From assembly GCA_023662835.1 (NCBI GenBank), contig JAMPII010000007.1, positions 1-54,842 on the forward strand: DNA of 54,842 nt. The letters are read 5' to 3'. The first letter of the stretch is position 1, and each line of letters opens with the position of its first letter. This DNA comes from Muribaculaceae bacterium (GTDB taxonomy: Bacteria; Bacteroidota; Bacteroidia; Bacteroidales; Muribaculaceae). Of this stretch, positions 52,219-54,842 are shown piece after piece. A program made the translations under genes and the position numbers. The notes under the pieces are model-generated. The model saw nothing but the letters and a program-made list of their open reading frames with translations, searched no databases and was not told the DNA's origin.

Positions 52219-54212
52219 AATCAGGAATTAAATATTTACTTTTGCCGATACTCCTGTTTTGCTTCAATATAGCAAATGCCCAGATATTTGAACCGGCAAA
52301 ATGGGATATCAAATTGGAAAACGTCGACAACAATACAGTTCAACTTGTTGCTACAATGAAAATTGAAAGAGGTTGGCACGTATATTCCAATGACGTTAAT
52401 CCTGAAGTTGGCCCATATCCGCTTCAAATCAATTGGACACAACTTATGGGAGCTGAGCCCGATGGAACGATTTGTGCCGACAAAAAAGCGCATTCGGAGT
52501 ACGACAATATGTTTGGTGCAAATTTAAGTTGGTGGACGGGTACGGTTACTATCTGTCAGAATTTAAAGTTGACCGCAGGTAATTATGAAGTTCAGGGCAA
52601 CATTGTTTATTCGGCATGCAATGATGAAAGCTGTATTCCTCCTACAAAAGTTCCTTTCTCTTTTTCGGGAAAAGTTGACGCCGGAAGTCAAGCCGAGAAT
52701 TCGGTGCAAACTGATTCTGTTGATAAACCAATCGCTTCTGCCGGGTTGCAAAAGAAAGAGGTATCAAATACTGATGAACTTTGGAGTAAAGTTGATGCGA
52801 CACCTAAAAATGAAGGCAATCAGTCGAAACGCGATCTTTGGTATTTATTCGCCGCATGCTTCCTTGGAGGGTTGATAGCCTTGCTAACACCTTGTGTTTG
52901 GCCGATGATTCCGCTGACAGTTAGCTATTTTCTAAAAAAGAACAAAAGCAAGGCTAAAGCTGTGACCGATGCAATAGTATATGGGATTTCAATTATCGTA
53001 ATATATCTGTTACTGGGATTGGCGGTTTCGGCTATTTTTGGTCCGCAAGCATTGAACGAGTTGGCAACCGGAGCAGTATGTAATATTATATTTTTCTTGT
53101 TGTTGGTCGTTTTTGCACTGTCGTTTTTCGGTGCGTTCGAAATTACAATGCCTCAACGGCTTAGAAATAACGTTGACTCGAAAGCTGAGAAGACAACGGG
53201 ACTGTTGGGTATATTCTTTATGGCGTTCACCTTAACGTTGGTTTCATTTTCATGCACAGGCCCGATTATCGGCACTTTGCTTGTCGAGGCGGCTACGAGC
53301 GGGACGGGCACAATGGCACCCATGATAGGCATGTTCGGGTTTTCTTTAGCGCTAGCAATACCATTTTGTATATTCGCTATGTTCCCCTCATGGCTCAAAA
53401 GCGCTCCTCGCTCAGGCAACTGGATGAATACGGTGAAAGTTGTGCTTGGCTTTATTGAGCTGGCATTATCGCTTAAATTCCTGTCGGTTGCCGATTTAGC
53501 ATACGGTTGGCATATACTCGACCGTGACACATTCCTTTCGCTATGGATTGTTATGTTCGGGCTATTGGGTGCATATTTGATGGGATGGTTTAATTTTAAG
53601 CATTATTCCACATCAAGCAATTCAACAATAGGGATACCTCGCTTTATATGTGCTCTTATTTCATTCTCGTTTACTATATATCTGATTCCCGGTTTGTGGG
53701 GCGCACCATTGAAAGGTGTGAGTGCGTTCGTTCCCCCACTCTATACTCAGGATTTCAATCTATACGGCGAACATATAGTTGAATATGACGACTATGAACA
53801 AGGTATGGAGCAGGCTGTAAAACAACAGAAACCTGTTTTGCTCGATTTCTCAGGCTATGGATGCGTAAACTGTCGTAAAATGGAAAGCGCCGTCCTGGAT
53901 AATGAAGAAATACGCACTATGATTGCCGACAACTTTATTATGATAAAGCTAATGGTTGACGACAAGAAAAAGCTACCACAACCGATTATGGTTGAGGAAA
54001 ATGGCAAGCAAATTCAACTGGACACTTATGGTGATAAATGGAGCTATCTGCAACGACACAAGTTTAACGCTAATGCCCAGCCGTACTACGTTGTTTTGTC
54101 GCCGGATGGCAACCTTTTGTCGGGACCTTATTCCTACGACGAAAATATTCTTAAATTCAGCAAGTTTCTTACGAAAGGAAAATCAGCAGTCGCGGCAAAC
54201 AACGTTGAGTAG
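52215..54212 (+). CDS. dsbD: Thiol:disulfide interchange protein DsbD
   Basis: 665 aa. Signal peptide (LLLPILLFCFNIANAQ), then an alpha-like immunoglobulin domain (about 30-160) with Cys135 and Cys140 (YSACNDESC). A membrane domain of about eight helices starts near 209 with Cys227 (LLTPCVWP) and Cys347 (SFSCTGP). The C-terminal thioredoxin-like domain has Cys550-x-x-Cys553 (YGCVNCRK). It carries reducing power from cytoplasmic thioredoxin to periplasmic proteins, e.g. for c-type cytochrome maturation or repair of disulfides. Last gene of the uvrB-ygiQ-dsbD unit; its 3' end overlaps the convergent carbonic anhydrase gene by 30 bp. Confidence 0.94.
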   Translation: MKSGIKYLLLPILLFCFNIANAQIFEPAKWDIKLENVDNNTVQLVATMKIERGWHVYSNDVNPEVGPYPLQINWTQLMGAEPDGTICADKKAHSEYDNMFGANLSWWTGTVTICQNLKLTAGNYEVQGNIVYSACNDESCIPPTKVPFSFSGKVDAGSQAENSVQTDSVDKPIASAGLQKKEVSNTDELWSKVDATPKNEGNQSKRDLWYLFAACFLGGLIALLTPCVWPMIPLTVSYFLKKNKSKAKAVTDAIVYGISIIVIYLLLGLAVSAIFGPQALNELATGAVCNIIFFLLLVVFALSFFGAFEITMPQRLRNNVDSKAEKTTGLLGIFFMAFTLTLVSFSCTGPIIGTLLVEAATSGTGTMAPMIGMFGFSLALAIPFCIFAMFPSWLKSAPRSGNWMNTVKVVLGFIELALSLKFLSVADLAYGWHILDRDTFLSLWIVMFGLLGAYLMGWFNFKHYSTSSNSTIGIPRFICALISFSFTIYLIPGLWGAPLKGVSAFVPPLYTQDFNLYGEHIVEYDDYEQGMEQAVKQQKPVLLDFSGYGCVNCRKMESAVLDNEEIRTMIADNFIMIKLMVDDKKKLPQPIMVEENGKQIQLDTYGDKWSYLQRHKFNANAQPYYVVLSPDGNLLSGPYSYDENILKFSKFLTKGKSAVAANNVE

Positions 54213-54734
54213 TCCGGTGGATGTGTCGATTATATATCCACCAACTTTTACATCAGGTGCCATTAGTGGATGATTGCGGATTAAATCTACTGTCTCGCGA
54301 ACGGCATCAGAGGTGTCGTCGAAACCGTGTAGCCATTTGTCCAAATCAATTCCGCAGTGACGCATAAGAGAAACGTTGTGTTCGCTGACACCACGTTCGT
54401 GCATTAATTTTAACATATGATTAGCGTCCATACCCTGAACACCACAATCGGTGTGGCCAATTACCATTATTTCATTCACCCCAAGCTCATATACGGCAAC
54501 AAGTATTGAGCGCATAGCTGAATCGAAAGGATTGGTTATTGTGCCTCCTGCGTTTTTTATCATTTTCACGTCGCCCCCGCGGACACCTAATGCCGCTGGA
54601 AGCAAATCGACCAGGCGAGTGTCCATGCAGGTTACAATAGCAATTTTTTTGTCGGGGTATTTTGTTGTTTCGTATTGTTTGTTAAGGCCTTCATCGACAA
54701 ATCGTCGGTTAAACTTAATAATTTCGTTAATCAT
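54183..54734 (-). CDS. Beta-class carbonic anhydrase
   Basis: 183 aa. The zinc site is Cys36-x-Asp38-x-Arg40 (CMDTR), His94 and Cys97 (GHTDCG); the Asp/Arg pair is the switch of the beta class. It hydrates CO2 to bicarbonate in the cytoplasm. The length is at the short end of the class. Its promoter region touches the second copy of the palindromic repeat: the minus strand reads TAAATTTG at 54783-54790, 48 bp before the start. Confidence 0.93.
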   Translation of the reverse strand: MINEIIKFNRRFVDEGLNKQYETTKYPDKKIAIVTCMDTRLVDLLPAALGVRGGDVKMIKNAGGTITNPFDSAMRSILVAVYELGVNEIMVIGHTDCGVQGMDANHMLKLMHERGVSEHNVSLMRHCGIDLDKWLHGFDDTSDAVRETVDLIRNHPLMAPDVKVGGYIIDTSTGLLNVVCRDC

Positions 54735-54782
54735 AGCTCTAAGAATTTAGTAAGCTAAAGTTAAGCATAAATCTCAATTTAG

Positions 54783-54790
54783 CAAATTTA
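54783..54790 (-). promoter_or_regulatory. Possible -7 element for carbonic anhydrase, abutting the repeat
   Basis: The minus strand reads TAAATTTG, a full TAnnTTTG match, directly against the repeat at 54791. No -33 box is seen in the repeat. Confidence 0.4.
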
Positions 54791-54842
54791 GGGCCCATAT
54801 CATAAAATTTCAGGGCCGCTGGGGTCGCTGGTTTGGAGGGAT
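54791..54842. repeat. Near-palindromic intergenic repeat, copy 2, cut by the window end
   Basis: These 52 bases match 11921-11972 with four substitutions (positions 11923, 11946, 11962 and none lost in length), i.e. the same left arm and start of the centre. The rest lies beyond the window. The position agrees with copy 1 in lying just upstream of a minus-strand gene start with a TAAATTTG element between. Confidence 0.9.

Overview
The window looks like a piece of a Bacteroidales (Bacteroidota) chromosome, probably a gut commensal. The evidence is the Bacteroidota-type promoter elements (TTTG near -33, TAnnTTTG near -7) in front of many genes, and families typical of that phylum: a PCMD lipoprotein, a DUF5686 barrel protein, DUF4293, DUF4332, a GH3/serine-hydrolase fusion and a split-type GcvPA/GcvPB glycine decarboxylase. 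No rRNA, tRNA or CRISPR array was seen. Genus cannot be told from the sequence alone.

Layout. 1-1441: the start-side part of a tyrosine recombinase that runs off the left edge, so the window begins inside or at the end of an integrative element. Behind it lie a cluster of six TGTACA palindromes and a long inverted repeat marking the junction with core genes. 1708-6660: pyruvate phosphate dikinase, then a lipoprotein/outer-membrane-barrel pair. 6678-11878: an operon on the minus strand, uvrD/pcrA-like helicase, nspC, a glycosyltransferase and radC. A 156-bp near-palindromic repeat (11923-12078) separates it from a DUF5686 outer-membrane protein; a second copy of the repeat starts at the extreme right end of the window. 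14795-15861: a CYTH protein and a small charged protein. 15701-25036: a minus-strand block with a glycosyltransferase, lipoate-protein ligase, gcvT, gcvH, gcvPA, gcvPB, lpdA and rlmD, i.e. the whole glycine cleavage system together with its lipoylation enzyme. 25270-30718: a three-gene heavy-metal RND efflux operon (His-rich adaptor, pump, TolC-like channel), followed by an iron-type superoxide dismutase.

31512-34034 is a decaying accessory island: a membrane-protein gene broken by one in-frame UGA; an IS4-type insertion sequence with intact 19-bp ends and a 9-bp target duplication but a dead, internally deleted transposase; and a membrane-anchored HTH regulator broken at a T7 run. After it come a GNAT acetyltransferase and, on the minus strand, an acidic-tailed protein and the operon pyrB-pyrI-flavin reductase-glyA-plsC. 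GlyA and the glycine cleavage system both act on glycine and folate one-carbon units.

39567-54842: a secreted 5'-nucleotidase, a secreted GH3/beta-lactamase-like fusion, two glutamate dehydrogenase paralogues with different cofactor fingerprints on either side of two small minus-strand genes, an overlapping uvrB-ygiQ-dsbD operon, a beta-carbonic anhydrase and the second copy of the repeat. The least explained parts are the palindromic repeat, the TGTACA array with its extended integrase, the decaying island at 31.5-34 kb, and a stem-loop that abuts the start codon of the DUF4332 gene.
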